Numbered from the stretch's first letter, positions 27,477-38,383 are shown. The stretch: 64,000 nt of DNA from Zygotorulaspora mrakii (GCF_013402915.1 NC_050721.1:1240001-1304000); one strand, 5' to 3'. Notes: generated by a model not told the origin, from the letters alone. Program-made: numbers and translations.

Positions 27477-28673
27477 ATGTTGTCTGAAGAAACACGTAGT
27501 ATTGTCAAGGCATCGATACCTGCGCTGCTACAGCAGGGTACAACAATAACAAAGCTGTTCTATAAAAATATGCTCGAAGAAAATGAGGATTTACTGAACA
27601 TGTTCAACAGAGTAAACCAGGGTAGAGGTGCTCAGCAGACAGCTCTGGCGACCACAGTTCTGGCAGCAGCCAAGAACATAGACGACCTATCTGTTCTTCT
27701 ACCACATGTCAAACACATCGCCAACAAGCATAGATGTTTGCAAGTCAAACCAGCACATTACGCTATTGTCGGAAAGTATCTTTTGATCGCTATTAGTGAA
27801 GTCCTGGGGGACGCCGCAACGCCGGAAATCATGAACGCATGGAGCGAAGCATATGGAGCAATTGCTGATATTTTTATTAATGCGGAAAAGGAAATGTACG
27901 CGGAAGAATCGTGGACGGGATGGAAACCTTTTGAAGTCACGAATCGTGAAACTGTAGGGTACAATATTGTGGAATTCACAGTGAAACCTCGGAAAGAATC
28001 TGGAATCGATCTAGCTAGGGTAACAGTTTTAGCAGGTCAGTATATAACCGTGAAAACACATCCGATGAGACAGGGAAATCAGTACGACGCATTACGTCAT
28101 TATTCATTAAGTTCTGTCGACACGGCAAATGGTCTGAAATTTGCTGTCAAATGCCTTGATTCCGGTGACAAACCTGCTGGATTGGTCTCTGAGTACTTAT
28201 TCAAAGATGTTGCAATTGGTGATCAACTACTTCTGAGCGCCCCAGCTGGCGATTTTAATTTGGTTGAACCTCTTATTTATCAGAACGAAATTCCCTTAGT
28301 TGCCGTCGGCTCAGGTATTGGTGTAGGTCCGCTAGTGGCAATGATTGAAAATCAAGCAATGAAAAATCCCAAGAGGCCAATTGTGTGGCTTCAATCAAAC
28401 TGCGGAGAGGCCGATGAAGTCTTCAAATCACATGTCGATAGAATATTAGAAGGTGTGTCAAATCCAACGCAGGTAATTATAAAACCAGATACTCAACCCC
28501 GTAAAATTGATGAAACTTTTAGAAAACATGTCACAAACAATTCAGATGTTTACATATGTGGCTCAACCGGTTTTATGCAATCTATGATAAATTATTTTAG
28601 AACTTTGGAGGTACATAATGATTGTGTTCATTATGAACCATTTGAACCAAAGATGCCTTCTGTGAAAACATAG
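27477..28673 (+). CDS. YHB1: Flavohaemoglobin, nitric oxide dioxygenase
   Basis: 398 residues from the ATG at 27477; an in-frame GTG four codons upstream is ignored (S. cerevisiae Yhb1 is 399). The globin domain (1-145) has the distal Tyr B10 (Y29), the distal glutamine (Q53) and the proximal haem histidine H85 in ANKHRCLQ. The FAD domain includes RHYSLSS (about 207-213), and the NAD(P)H domain includes GSGIGVGPLVAM near 280. It converts NO and O2 to nitrate with NADPH and protects against nitrosative stress in cytosol and mitochondria. The frame is complete. Confidence 0.96.
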   Translation: MLSEETRSIVKASIPALLQQGTTITKLFYKNMLEENEDLLNMFNRVNQGRGAQQTALATTVLAAAKNIDDLSVLLPHVKHIANKHRCLQVKPAHYAIVGKYLLIAISEVLGDAATPEIMNAWSEAYGAIADIFINAEKEMYAEESWTGWKPFEVTNRETVGYNIVEFTVKPRKESGIDLARVTVLAGQYITVKTHPMRQGNQYDALRHYSLSSVDTANGLKFAVKCLDSGDKPAGLVSEYLFKDVAIGDQLLLSAPAGDFNLVEPLIYQNEIPLVAVGSGIGVGPLVAMIENQAMKNPKRPIVWLQSNCGEADEVFKSHVDRILEGVSNPTQVIIKPDTQPRKIDETFRKHVTNNSDVYICGSTGFMQSMINYFRTLEVHNDCVHYEPFEPKMPSVKT

Positions 28674-29007
28674 TCAAACATAGCTGCTTCCAGATTTTGT
28701 AATTATTTTAATTCTCGCTATGTGTATTTACTGTTGAAGAAGGGCAAAAGTAGAGGCAAGTTGAATCGACGAAATCAGTGCAGGATCTCATTCAAACTTT
28801 GTTTTAAGTTCTCCAAAGCACAACAGGACCTGTAAGTAAATCCAAAATGAATCATCTATTAATTTTTTACCTGTGAGTATTACGTTTATATGTGGGAAAG
28901 AGAAAAGAGAATAGTAACAACGAATTCAATCGTCTATTAAAGAAAATCGATAACTCTATATAAATCAAACACAAATTAAAAAATACACTCCTCTAGTAAC
29001 TCTCTCT
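28674..29007. other. Intergenic, convergent 3' ends
   Basis: 334 bp of AT-rich sequence between the YHB1 and permease stops. No gene or site is recognised. Confidence 0.6.
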
Positions 29008-30645
29008 CTATAAAGGATAAATGAATGTTTTGTTTTCTGAATCAGTCAGATCCAATACAGCCAAGTTGATATCATTTTGTGAAGATACTTTCATCATTTT
29101 TTCATTATCGTTATCCTCACTCTCAACAAGCTGATATTTCTCTACGTAGTTTCGATAATTTTCATCATAATGTTTCAATCTTTCATTATTTCTTGCTTTT
29201 AAGATGAAATATATCACTAAGAGAACGAGTGGTGACAAAGAAAATGACAAAACAATCTGAACAATCCATGCCGGTAAATACCTAGGAGCATCTTTTTCTT
29301 GCCATATCTGCGGCGAGATGATGTTGGCAATACCGTATGCAAACATGCACACCGAGCTTCTTGTGAATTTTTTAGTGTAACCTGAGGCACTCGAACTTGC
29401 CCAGTCAAGAGCGATAATGAAAGGTATTCCGAACACTTGGCCTGCGAGACAAATATTTGCTAATATGCCCATTTTGTTATCCCAAGGTAGGGTGGCGGCA
29501 GCAATCGATCCTACCCAAGCAGGTAAAGTCCAAAAAATGGCTGTGAAAGCGGAAATATTTTTCCACCTGAGTAATGTTAATGTTGCGATAAGTGCACATA
29601 CTACAGCAAATCCGGCCCCAGCAACAGAAACTAAAGTTGAACCTAAAGCATCAACTCCACCCATTCCTTCGAACAATAAATTCTGTTGATATGGTAGGTT
29701 GTTCGCTAATTGTTGCAGCAGAAAAAACAATCCAAATAACCATGTAAGGTAATCTTTCATAGCTTCTTTAAACTGATCTTTCTTGAACACCTTTTGCTCA
29801 ATCGAAGAGCCAGTAGATGCTTGGACCCTTCTGATAATCCAAACTCGTTCTTCTTTTGTGAAAAACTTGACATCAGCTGGATTATTAGGGAACCAAAGTA
29901 TGACAATAATGGTGAGAATAAATGTTAAGCCTCCAATAATAATAGTGAAAATTCTCCACAGTGCGATACTTGGAGAAAGTATATGAAGCACACCGTATGC
30001 AATGAAACCGGTTGGAATTGGTGATCCCATACATGCCGCAAAGAAAAAAGGCTGAGCTGCAGCTCTTTCTGATGCATTGAAAAACATACCCATTGTCGCC
30101 ATCAATATAGGTATAACAATACTTTCTGTTAAACCCAAGAAAAATCTCAACGCCGCAACACCAGAGAAATTGAAGGCAGCACAATGTAAGAATACGAGTA
30201 CCGTCCACGAGGCTAGTATACCACCCAAAAAGCTTCCAAGTGGGAGCCTTTGTGCCAGATATTGTCCTGGAAATTGACCAATGGCATAGCCCACATAGAA
30301 CAAAGTATTAACGGTGTTATAAGTGTTTTGAGTGAGTCCGGTATCTTCAAAGAAACCTAAAATCGAATCATAAGAGAGCGTGGCTTTATCCATGTAAAGC
30401 AGTAGATTTATGGCAAAAACAAAACAAAATACCGTGAAAAATAATTTTCTCCTTAGTTTTTTCTCTTGCTCAGGAGTTATCTCTGCGACTGAAGCGTCAT
30501 TCTCTTCCATAAAAGCCAAGGTAGCATCCGCATGCCTCGATGGTATTAGAATTTCATTTTCTCGCTTTGGCGGAGTCTGAATATCATCAGTAGATGATAG
30601 TGATCCAGCCACAATGTCAGCTTCGACTTTAGATATTTCTTTCAT
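29008..30645 (-). CDS. Dal5-family MFS permease, candidate sulfonate transporter (Soa1-like)
   Basis: 545 residues, close to S. cerevisiae Soa1/YIL166C (542). A long acidic N terminus (about 1-65) is followed by about 12 membrane segments. The TM1 motif is the variant INLLLYMDKATLSYDSILGF (about 81-100) rather than the D-R-S-N form, as in the Tna1/Soa1/Seo1-like branch. LRFFLGLTESIVIPILM (about 166-182) is the TM4/5 family motif. It is divergent from the sulfonate dioxygenase gene JLP1, and both promoters carry CTGTGGCT, the Met31/32 core. Import of sulfonates or other sulfur oxyanions for Jlp1 is therefore the best inference; sequence alone proves only the subfamily. Confidence 0.82.
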   Translation of the reverse strand: MKEISKVEADIVAGSLSSTDDIQTPPKRENEILIPSRHADATLAFMEENDASVAEITPEQEKKLRRKLFFTVFCFVFAINLLLYMDKATLSYDSILGFFEDTGLTQNTYNTVNTLFYVGYAIGQFPGQYLAQRLPLGSFLGGILASWTVLVFLHCAAFNFSGVAALRFFLGLTESIVIPILMATMGMFFNASERAAAQPFFFAACMGSPIPTGFIAYGVLHILSPSIALWRIFTIIIGGLTFILTIIVILWFPNNPADVKFFTKEERVWIIRRVQASTGSSIEQKVFKKDQFKEAMKDYLTWLFGLFFLLQQLANNLPYQQNLLFEGMGGVDALGSTLVSVAGAGFAVVCALIATLTLLRWKNISAFTAIFWTLPAWVGSIAAATLPWDNKMGILANICLAGQVFGIPFIIALDWASSSASGYTKKFTRSSVCMFAYGIANIISPQIWQEKDAPRYLPAWIVQIVLSFSLSPLVLLVIYFILKARNNERLKHYDENYRNYVEKYQLVESEDNDNEKMMKVSSQNDINLAVLDLTDSENKTFIYPL

Positions 30646-30743
30646 CCTTTATTTTCTTGCTTTTTTCGATTATTGTGAGTAAATCAAAGCCAAGACACAT
30701 AAAGAGTCCTCCTTAAGTACTTTTTTCACATTAGTCCTACGGT

Positions 30744-30863
30744 AGCCACAGGAACCGATGGCATCCGTCAATCAGTTATTCATTCGACCCCTCAGTCATC
30801 CCCGACAGCAGTGGTAAACTTTTCTCTTGTTCTACGCGGCGGCCTTATGCACTTCAGCCACAG
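30744..30863. promoter_or_regulatory. Two Met31/32-type sites (AGCCACAG) before the permease
   Basis: AGCCACAG occurs at 30744-30751 and 30856-30863; on the permease strand it reads CTGTGGCT. The established Met31/Met32 consensus is AAACTGTGGC. The sites lie 99 and 211 bp upstream of the permease start. Confidence 0.55.
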
Positions 30864-32467
30864 AGAGATCTCAGTGAGATATTGCATAATCAGTCAAAGC
30901 GCGGCTCTTCAGTAGCTATGTAGCTATGTACAGACACACTATCTCTACTTATCAATTGCTGCATATGTTTTTCCCACACCTCTGCCGGACGCCACGGTTC
31001 GTCATAATTTTTCGGAAATTCTTACAAGAAAAAAATCTTATAGAGCAGTCATAGTGACGGCAGATGAGGCCAAGTGCAGTTAAACATGAGTGTAATTTCG
31101 GTGACTTTCTAATTGTAGAATCACTGCTTGCCAGAAGAGCGAGAGTTGAAATCGTTTGTCTCGGCTGCAATAAAATACATGTGTAAGTAAGAAGTCTAAC
31201 AAGAGACAGCCTGACGAAACAGCCTGACGACTAATGATTAGGCTGTTTGAATCTGAACCGTGGTGAATGAACCCGCCCCATAGGCCAGGCCTGTGCCTGT
31301 AATCTGCTTTGAACACATTTGCAGTCTTGCAAACAGTTATCAAGCTCCTAGAACGGCCTTTGTCATGAACCGCTACAACGCACCGTCCGTAAGCTCGGAG
31401 CAGTAAATAGTTCAACACTGTACTAAAATGTTCCGACTGCTTCTGAACCTAGCTATGTGGTAAGCAACGTGTACTCTTAGAAATTCTATGACAGAGGTAT
31501 CATCGATGGAATAGCCAGTCTTATCACATGCTTCTTATCGCTTTTCCAAGATAAACAGGTACAAGAAAAAAGTTCGAGCTAGCTCGGACATTTAAGATAG
31601 CACTTTGAAGCGCCGATGCAGGACAGTAATCTTTGCAAATAATACTTATCTTGGCCGTCTCAGCCTCAGCTCCAGAAATTGTGCAAGAATACGCCTACTG
31701 CATCGGCAATATATAGCTTGCGATGACACCGTTATTTTTTCAGTATGATTCTACGATCATTTCGAGACTAGGAGGATACGCAGGTCTCCCTTTACATGCT
31801 CATTTTTCGCAAGTAACGCTACCCTCCAAAATAGACACTGGCCCTGAATATGAACGTTTATCTCTTTCTTATTTAGCAATTTTTGTTATCTTTTATTGCC
31901 GCCGTTCAGGTTGCCCAGAGGCTTACTCAAGATTGGCTGGAAGAGATTCCCAATTTCCCGATTTCCGGCTTTCCCAATGTTGCAACTAGGAGGCAAGTCA
32001 TCTTGAGAAGCATTCTGGCTTGTGCAGTCTCACTAAAGCTCTCAGGACACCCCGTTTTTCAGTACTTCGTTACCTGTCGCCAGAACATACCAGGGCGAGA
32101 TCAGTAAAATGTCATAACACCTGGCAGTTAAACAAATAAATTATCTCTGTTTTCACTTAATTAATATTGTGGATCGGGCAGTCATAGTTTAGTTCTGAAG
32201 GAATAAGATTGTGTCTATGTCTCCCATTCCCATAATAGGAAGACCTCTGAATCATACCCACCTTCTGCTCTCATAGAAATTTAGAGCATCAGAAGTTCTA
32301 GATATCACACCCTCAAACAATGGGCTTCAAGAGTGCATTAACTTCAACCTTTATTGACTAGTATCGTAAGTTACAACAGTGAGAGTCCCATATTACTATT
32401 TGTCATTTTCAACGAGAGAGGCCACACAAGACAGAGAGACCTGAGGACACTGGGACTTCGAAGTGTC

Positions 32468-32475
32468 AGCCACAG
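32468..32475. promoter_or_regulatory. Met31/32-type site (AGCCACAG) before JLP1
   Basis: Third AGCCACAG in this intergenic region, 231 bp upstream of JLP1. It is consistent with Met4-dependent sulfur control of both divergent genes. Confidence 0.55.
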
Positions 32476-32705
32476 ACACACTCTTACGTTTGCGAAAGCT
32501 TAAGACAAAGGGAGGTGTGTACCTGTGAATCCATAATGTGTCAGCACAGTACTAACGGCTCAAGACAAGAAAAGAGTATAGTGTGGTTGCGATTGAGAGC
32601 ATCCTTGATGTTGCGAGTAAATGAAAAGATATAAAATGCGCCAGGTTTCATTTTTAGTTCATCTTCCTCGCTGGAACAAAGATCCAGATAGCCAACAGAT
32701 TCTTA

Positions 32706-33944
32706 ATGTCGCCATCAATTGCAAGTTCAGCTACCTCCACACGTGTCGTTGATTCGCAGGTCAATGGCCTCACAAAAAGGTTGAAAAACCTGAACTACAG
32801 TTCAAAGCAGGGCTACGGAAATTTTGACACGCACTTCGTTTCTGGGCAAGATGAAGTATCTTCCAGTGGCTTGCTGAAAATCCGGAAATCCTACAGGGAG
32901 AAATCTAAATATCCAGATTTTCTACCGACTTGGGATCCTGCTGAGAAATATGGTCCGTTAGAATTCCATGAATATCATGATCCTGCTTTGAGAGCTGATC
33001 CAGAATTTTCCAATCTTTTCCCGGAGGACAGAGTAGATCAGCTAGAAATAAAAAAAGTTACTCCGAAGCTGGGAGTCGAGGTAGGCGGAATTCAGCTGAC
33101 GAATCTTTCTGACGCTGCGAAGGATGAGCTAGCCTTACTTGTCGCTCAAAAAGGGGTAGTAATACTGAAAGATCAGAATATTGCTGAGAAAGGTCCCGAA
33201 TATGCAGCTGAGTTTGGAAAGCATTTTGGGAAATTACACATTCATCAGACTAGTGGACATCCTGCAAATGTTCCTGAATTGCACATTACTTTCCGTAGAC
33301 CAGATGCAGAGGAGTTTTCTAGAGTTTTTGATGATTCGATAACCTCCAGTGGGTGGCATACCGATGTTTCCTACGAGTTACAGCCACCTTCTTACACCTT
33401 TTTCAATGTTGTGGAAGGTCCAGATGGAGGTGGTGACACATTGTTTGCTGATACGGTTGAGGCCTTTGACAGATTGTCTAAGCCTTTTCAAGATTTTTTG
33501 AGCACCCTACATGTCGTTCATAGTTCTAAGGAACAAGCTGAGAACTCACAGAAACAAGGTGGTGTTCAAAGGAGGGCACCTGTCACCCATATCCATCCTT
33601 TAGTTCGAGTTCATCCTGTGTTAAAGAAGAAGTTTTTGTATGTGAACCGTGCTTTCTCTCGGAAGATTGTTGAATTAAAGAGACAAGAATCAGATTGCCT
33701 CTTAAACTTCCTGTATAACTTAGTTGAAAGCAGTCATGATTTACAGTTGAGAGCAAAGTGGGAACCCCGCACAGTTGTCATCTGGGATAATCGCAGAGTA
33801 CAGCACTCGGCAGTAATTGATTGGGAAGAGCCAATTCATAGGCATGCATTCAGGATCACTCCCCAAGGTGAGAGACCTGTTGAGGATTTAAAGTATTTAA
33901 ATGATGCTGATTATTATCCTTCTTCGCAGACTTTAGATGTTTGA
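32706..33944 (+). CDS. JLP1: Fe(II)/2-oxoglutarate-dependent sulfonate (taurine) dioxygenase
   Basis: 412 residues, the length of S. cerevisiae Jlp1. It is a TauD-family oxygenase that liberates sulfite from taurine, isethionate and other sulfonates. The iron ligands are H218 and D220 in SSGWHTDVSY and the distal histidine H378 in PIHRHAFRI; an arginine for 2-oxoglutarate follows at R383. ILKDQNI near 153-159 and GGGDTLFADT near 239 are further family blocks. The first in-frame ATG is at 32706, with a TATA box 70 bp upstream. It is divergent from the putative sulfonate permease. Confidence 0.95.
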   Translation: MSPSIASSATSTRVVDSQVNGLTKRLKNLNYSSKQGYGNFDTHFVSGQDEVSSSGLLKIRKSYREKSKYPDFLPTWDPAEKYGPLEFHEYHDPALRADPEFSNLFPEDRVDQLEIKKVTPKLGVEVGGIQLTNLSDAAKDELALLVAQKGVVILKDQNIAEKGPEYAAEFGKHFGKLHIHQTSGHPANVPELHITFRRPDAEEFSRVFDDSITSSGWHTDVSYELQPPSYTFFNVVEGPDGGGDTLFADTVEAFDRLSKPFQDFLSTLHVVHSSKEQAENSQKQGGVQRRAPVTHIHPLVRVHPVLKKKFLYVNRAFSRKIVELKRQESDCLLNFLYNLVESSHDLQLRAKWEPRTVVIWDNRRVQHSAVIDWEEPIHRHAFRITPQGERPVEDLKYLNDADYYPSSQTLDV

Positions 33945-34176
33945 ATGTGAATATGTTATGACGGTAAGAAAAACTATGTAAAAGCGGTGACGGAGGGTCT
34001 GTATCTTTTCAAATTGTTTACACGCAGATATATATTAATATGTATATCAATAAGCAATGAAGTTCTATTTTGGTTAATATCAACGCATGCGGACAAAAGT
34101 TTATCAGCAAAAATTTTCTCCTCAAGATCTCTATAAACCTCAGGACATTTTTATAATTTATAGAATATATAAGGAG

Positions 34177-36078
34177 TTATCTTGGTAAGCTTGAGTTCTT
34201 CCGTTTGCCACATCGGCTCTTGATTTTGTAAAATAGATCATGCTTCTTTTCGTCATGACGCACTTGAGAGGATTCAACGTGCTCCAGGGCCACAGTACTT
34301 TCCAATTTATGGTTTCGCAGAAATAGGGCTGCAATCAGTAGTGGAACACAGAAACAAAGACCTGCAACGCACAAGATTTTTAAAACATATCCATATGCAG
34401 CAGTCATACCTTCTCTCGCCTTAGATCCCCACGGATTATCCAGAGTAAATAAATTCGGTGATTTATATGCTGCCGCAGCATCAGATGCATTCATTGTCTT
34501 ATAAATTTCTCTGGGTAGTACGCTTGTCCAAATAGCACCACTTACAGCAGATCCGACAGCAGATCCAATAGAATAAATCGATAAATATAAAGCTGTAGCA
34601 ACTGCCATCTGGGCATGTGTCTTAGTAGCAGCTTGAATAGACGCCTGCGTCGTGTACGTAAAGAATCCAGCACCAAAACCCAATAAACACAATGATCCTG
34701 TAATTCCTGAACTGGAACCCCCAATAGTGCTAAAATGAACTAGTAAACCAAACGCAATAAACCAGCACCCAATACCGAAGATAATAAAATACTTTGTTCT
34801 TCTTGCCTTGACTATAGCGAATCCCAGTAAAGTACCGGAAATGATGCAGACAAAAGAGTACATTGAGGAAATTCTAGTTGCGGCCAGAACCGATTGATTA
34901 TAAGCAACTAGTAACACAGTGAACATATAATCACCTTGCAAATACCAGTTGAAATTTATGAAAAAGGCAATAACCAAAGCAGCGATTATTCCACGATCTT
35001 GAATGAAATCCCAAGACACTAAAGGGTGTTTAGCAAACTTTGCTTCCCATAATAAAAAAACTGGCAGCGCTACGAGCCATCCCATCACTTCAGGAACGAT
35101 AATGTGAGCAGAACGCCATGAAGGTTTATATCCACCAGCCAAGACTAAGGGAACTAAAATGCATCCGAAAACAACACAAAGTAAAACAAATCCTGCGGAA
35201 TCTAATCTCCAAAAAAAGATATCCACAAGATATTCGCGCCATGTCAATCCCTTATACATTTTAAATTCATTCTGCAGTTTATCGGGTTCATTCTTAACAG
35301 CCAGATATCGCATGTGTATCGCACAAAGGCCTAAGGGGACACAGGAGCAGGGTAGAATTATAGCCCACATACCAATACCCCAAGACCATTTGTCACCGAT
35401 TGCCTGAGTGACACCTCCACTAATCCAAATATTGATGATAAATGGCGTTGCCGGAATAAAAGAGGCTAGCACTCTCCAGTTCAGATCCGAAAAGTCCATT
35501 GCTATTATTTCTAACAACAATTGTATCCCGGTTATACCTAATTGATATATGCAAGTGCCTGCGCCAAACTTTGAAATATTGGTAGCCTGACATTGAATGA
35601 TGGTTCCCACAACATAGAGCAGTAGAGAAAATATCAGAATAGTCATTCTTCCAAAAATATCCGAAGCCCTAGCAAATCCCAGCTGACCAGCAGCACCCAT
35701 TACAGTCTTGATGCAATTTATAGTCCTTAACAACGACTTGTTTTTGAATTTGGACGTCGCTTGATATTGGAAAGTGAAACGGACCAAGTTATCCAAACCA
35801 TATGCGTAACTAACCAGAAAAAGTGAACTGAAAAGCATTATCTTATGAAGTGGTCCGCTGTATTGCTTCCTGTAGATTTCAACATTGACCACCCCACTGC
35901 CTTTAATATTGAGTTTCCTTCCTCCGATGTATGCACTCTCATGCGGGTACGCGTCTTCCACGCCAGATACACATGACCCAGACGACTCAGACGACACAGA
36001 TGGGGTGACATCCTTTACATAATCTTTACTATTATTTTCATCCAGATCTTTCCGTCTTACTGTCGCACTTTCTGACAT
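34177..36078 (-). CDS. Siderophore-iron transporter of the ARN family (MFS)
   Basis: 633 residues from the ATG at 36076-36078; the frame extends to a TTG upstream that I reject (S. cerevisiae Arn1 is 627). It has a long hydrophilic N terminus, then SSLFLVSYAYGLDNLVRFTFQYQATS split over TM1, the typical ARN pattern. RASDIFGRMTI (MFS motif A) follows, then LLEIIAMDFSDLNWRVLASF and VSGAIWTSVLP, both conserved in Arn1-4. About 14 membrane segments are visible, with a basic cytosolic C terminus. It would import ferric hydroxamate siderophores by H+ symport at endosome or plasma membrane. Which xenosiderophore cannot be told. The shared promoter with the next gene contains CACCC-type sequences but no exact Aft1 consensus. 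Confidence 0.93.
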   Translation of the reverse strand: MSESATVRRKDLDENNSKDYVKDVTPSVSSESSGSCVSGVEDAYPHESAYIGGRKLNIKGSGVVNVEIYRKQYSGPLHKIMLFSSLFLVSYAYGLDNLVRFTFQYQATSKFKNKSLLRTINCIKTVMGAAGQLGFARASDIFGRMTILIFSLLLYVVGTIIQCQATNISKFGAGTCIYQLGITGIQLLLEIIAMDFSDLNWRVLASFIPATPFIINIWISGGVTQAIGDKWSWGIGMWAIILPCSCVPLGLCAIHMRYLAVKNEPDKLQNEFKMYKGLTWREYLVDIFFWRLDSAGFVLLCVVFGCILVPLVLAGGYKPSWRSAHIIVPEVMGWLVALPVFLLWEAKFAKHPLVSWDFIQDRGIIAALVIAFFINFNWYLQGDYMFTVLLVAYNQSVLAATRISSMYSFVCIISGTLLGFAIVKARRTKYFIIFGIGCWFIAFGLLVHFSTIGGSSSGITGSLCLLGFGAGFFTYTTQASIQAATKTHAQMAVATALYLSIYSIGSAVGSAVSGAIWTSVLPREIYKTMNASDAAAAYKSPNLFTLDNPWGSKAREGMTAAYGYVLKILCVAGLCFCVPLLIAALFLRNHKLESTVALEHVESSQVRHDEKKHDLFYKIKSRCGKRKNSSLPR

Positions 36079-37174
36079 GACAAATAGAGTACTCACTTGC
36101 GAAAAGCGAATAGTGACTTTAGCCTTCAATTATTTTCGAGCATTAAATAACACTGCCTTACTTATGAATATCTTTAGATTTTTGCACATTCTTGATATCA
36201 AGTTTGCTGCTTGCAAATGATGAGACCAACCTCCTAGAACTCATCATACCAGTGTAGATGCCTATTCCGAGCTTCATCGAAAGAAACTTGCTTCTGACAC
36301 TACTTTCAAAACACATTCTTGATGGAGTTTATTTGCCCACAATTGTATGAGTATATCTAGAAACTGACAATCAGGAGCAAAAGCCGCTCTTGCACCGAGA
36401 TGCGAAACGGGAAAACCTTTACGAAAACGGCAGATTGTGCCTAACAACCATCGAGAAAATTTGATGCTCTCTAATTTTATCTACCTTGCATCGTGCATAT
36501 TGCATGAGTGACGCAAATTTGACATATTGAATGCCCAGGCGGTGCATCCACCTCATATGTGGCGGCGAAGGCACCGCACGGTACCGGAGAGTCTTAAAAT
36601 ACCTTTTGCTGTCAGTTCAATGACCAGGACTGCCGGATATCAAGGACGACAGCTTTGAAAAATTCAAGCACGAGGGGTGAGAAGGGGGCTTAAATAGCAG
36701 GCGCGGCAGACCACTGATATCTGAAGTCCAGAGTCTCCGACATTCCTGACATCTCTGACCTCTAGCCTCGTGTGAACTCGTAAAGCACCTTGTACAACCA
36801 AACCTCAACTGTCCGCCGATATTCCAATAAACTGAAGAATCGAACGTAAGATAACACTGTCCGGGTGCCATAACAACGGGTGTTTTTTCCGGCCAGAATC
36901 TAAAATAAATTGCTATGAATCGGGCGAATATCGACAATAGCGGGCATCGCCAATTCTGGCCTACAAGAAAATGAAAAGTTTAAACGTCAAGCATCTCGAC
37001 AAGCGCAAAATAGTCGAAACAAAATCAACGATTTTTCGGGCCTAATGCCTGTTCTGAATTCAAGTAATGTCTCTTTCAACTTCCATGTCTCCTCATTTTC
37101 GAAGCAAAGGCATATAAAGATCGACTCTTTTTTTTTTAAAGTCTCAGCGGCAGAGATGATGGAGCACCGAATAG
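36079..37174. other. 1.1-kb divergent promoter region ARN-like/cysteine-rich gene
   Basis: No gene is supported. A minus-strand frame at 36617-36937 (about 84 codons from its ATG) has no recognisable domain. TGCACCG at 36540-36546 (minus strand) and GGCACCC near 36865 are near, but not exact, Aft-type sites. Confidence 0.45.
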
Positions 37175-37516
37175 ATGATCTCAAAAATATCTCACGTTGT
37201 AGAGGTGCTCTATCTTATCTCCTCTGCTTTTGGCGTATGTTCGCCTCCCCGGTACGGAAAAGATAATGCGCAATGCAATACCGGAGACTTTAATGCCTGT
37301 GTTCCTGCGAAGTCAGTTGAATTGAGCTCCTTGTGCAATGGTGACCCGGCACTGGAATCTGCTTGTCTACAGCAGGCGAGTTTGCGCGCGAACAAGGAGT
37401 GTGGAGCGTATTGTATGGATGTGGTCGATTGCAAAAGCTGCTTGAAGTCCATAGAGCTTCTCGGCCTGGGGCAAGATGCATGCACCAGCGTAGATATGAA
37501 CTATTGTGGGTGTTAA
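37175..37516 (+). CDS. Small cysteine-rich, probably secreted protein of unknown function
   Basis: 113 residues with 12 cysteines at 22, 34, 42, 54, 64, 76, 80, 86, 89, 103, 111 and 113, an even number and over 10% of the protein. The N terminus (HVVEVLYLISSAFGVC) resembles a short signal peptide with cleavage near residue 20. The ending NYCGC puts two cysteines in the last three residues. The spacing does not match the CFEM haemophore pattern or any family I recognise. It is transcribed divergently from the siderophore transporter. A disulfide-rich secreted or wall protein is the likely class. A coding role is favoured by cysteine patterning, but the ORF is short and could be spurious. Confidence 0.5.
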   Translation: MISKISHVVEVLYLISSAFGVCSPPRYGKDNAQCNTGDFNACVPAKSVELSSLCNGDPALESACLQQASLRANKECGAYCMDVVDCKSCLKSIELLGLGQDACTSVDMNYCGC

Positions 37517-38383
37517 AACCATGGGCAATTCAGTGTGTAAAGGATGCTTAGTAGGTTGTGTTTCTGACCGTTGTTGCAGAAATTCAGCAAGCGCCTGCTT
37601 TGTGAGTTTTACATTTTGTTCTTGGTTTTTGAATTCCACAAAAAAGGAAAGTCGTTTCGAGACGCAAAAAGAATAATGGCCCAAGAGAACCAGAAGAGGC
37701 CCCCGAGCGCACCGGTATTATGTATTCGTCTTAAATAATATATCTGCACTAATTTGATTCCATCTATAACTTTGTACTTTTATTGAGCCGCATCATATGC
37801 CCCCCCGAAATCATCAGGAAACCATCGATGTATTTAATACTTTATCAAATGAAATAAAGCTGAAATCAAAGCATCTCCCCAGAGAGCAGTACAGACGCCG
37901 GTCAGCATCTTAAATGAAAATTGAAAAGCATGCAACTACGACTGAGCACATAGGTTTTCCAAGCGAAGATTTTGCGAGCAATCGGTAAACGTCACAAAAT
38001 GGAGCCAAAGAGGAAGCACTGCAGCTTTGCTTCATAACAACACACGACAAAAGTATAGCGATATAATCGTGCCACAACACCTTAGGTAAGCAGCATTGTG
38101 GTGCTACTTGGATGCATTCAGATCCCATATTTTCTTCGTAAATGAATGGAAGATGGCTTTTTTTCTCTTCGTCACAGACCTTCACCAGATCCCGTTTTCC
38201 ACACCAGGGTCAAAACAAGACGAGCGTCCAATTAAACGTCTCAGGCAGAGATGCTATAGTACCATTAAGGAAAACAAGCGTAGAATTGTAGTGGTATATA
38301 AAAAATAAACAAATAAAGATAGTGCCCCCCATCGAAGGCAAGAGCTTCGCGAGTCAGTGCATCACGTATTTATAATCGGCAAC
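37517..38383. other. Intergenic region, no gene seen
   Basis: 867 bp between the cysteine-rich gene and the SDR stop codon. Short frames only; no RNA gene or repeat recognised. Confidence 0.55.

Larger units (their letters stand above)
30646..32705. other. 2.1-kb divergent intergenic region permease/JLP1
   Basis: No gene is supported; several 60-110 codon frames have no recognisable features. Putative sulfur-regulation sites lie at both ends. A TATAAAA at 32630-32636 is 70 bp before the JLP1 start. Confidence 0.5.

Noticed and set aside
31723..32107. Two overlapping plus-strand frames of 88 and 74 codons
   Set aside because: No recognisable motif or composition; consistent with chance in a 2-kb intergenic region.
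36540..36872. Aft1-type iron-regulatory sites before the siderophore transporter
   Set aside because: TGCACCG and GGCACCC each miss a consensus position of YRCACCCR; kept only as a remark.
36617..36937. Minus-strand frame with CxxC pairs
   Set aside because: It starts with TTG; the ATG version is about 84 codons, lies in a promoter and has no family match.
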